Below the pieces are notes generated by a model. That model made no database searches. It worked only from the letters and a program-made list of their open reading frames with translations, and was not told where the DNA came from. This document shows, piece by piece, positions 42,013-42,038 of a stretch of 42,038 nucleotides of DNA (the first letter of the stretch is position 1; every line of letters starts with the position of its first letter). This DNA is from an uncultured bacterium (GTDB lineage Bacteria; Planctomycetota; Phycisphaerae; Phycisphaerales; UBA1924), in the NCBI GenBank assembly GCA_913062615.1, contig CAJXXI010000002.1, positions 1 through 42,038 of the forward strand, given 5' to 3'. Both the position numbers and the translations under genes were made by a program.

Positions 42013-42038
42013 ATCAGTGTATCGTCGCAACCCGTCAA

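Overview
The window looks like a chromosomal stretch from a marine planctomycete of the Phycisphaerae/Phycisphaerales type. This is inferred from: exported proteins ending in a Pro-Ala/Thr-Pro-Gly + hydrophobic segment + RRRR tail (a PEP-CTERM-like sorting signal), a beta-propeller protein ending in a dockerin-like pair of Asp-rich loops, a fused CcoN-CcoO oxidase subunit, a very long membrane pyrophosphatase, and a dcw-type cluster (murC-murB-ddl-ftsQ-like) that is not followed by ftsA/ftsZ. Codon use and composition look even throughout. I see no insertion sequence, prophage, CRISPR array or rRNA.

Layout. 1-1404: an open reading frame, cut by the left edge, that fuses a RecD2-like helicase fragment to RarA exactly at the Walker A motif; this is either a real fusion or an assembly chimera. 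1709-4749: exported LVIVD/dockerin-like protein, convergent with a Tat-exported metallo-beta-lactamase-fold hydrolase. 4921-9168: housekeeping (efp, aroK; trpF and a rhomboid protease on the other strand; citrate synthase). 9257-11139: a family 2 glycosyltransferase, a small lipoprotein and rpsU (bS21, 58 aa). 11502-16201: membrane pyrophosphatase with an unusual ~100-residue insertion, then an exported transglutaminase-like protein. 16213-18351: small unknown ORF, zinc/manganese-type ABC permease and ATPase (no binding protein nearby), tRNA-Ala(CGC).

18362-27769 is one large minus-strand operon for a cbb3-type cytochrome c oxidase and its assembly: ccoNO (fused), ccoQ, ccoP (one haem only), ccoG, ccoH, a TauE/SafE-DsbD-like membrane protein, ccoI, ccoS (with a 12-bp-repeat-encoded acidic tail) and a DUF3365-like lipoprotein with a CxxCH site. 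Genes from ccoG onward overlap or nearly abut, so they are probably cotranscribed: ccoNO/Q/P form the enzyme, CcoG/CcoI/the TauE-like protein handle copper, CcoH/CcoS assembly.

28057-29834: rfbA-rfbB for dTDP-4-keto-6-deoxyglucose. 29835-31858: two tandem paralogous surface proteins with a shared promoter-like motif, matching terminators and several inverted repeats. 31977-36105: membrane protein, S41 peptidase lipoprotein, LolA-like exported protein, and a DUF4097-like beta-repeat lipoprotein. 36219-42038: greA, a membrane protein, and the ftsQ-like/ddl/murB/murC cluster on the minus strand, with murC reaching the right edge region.
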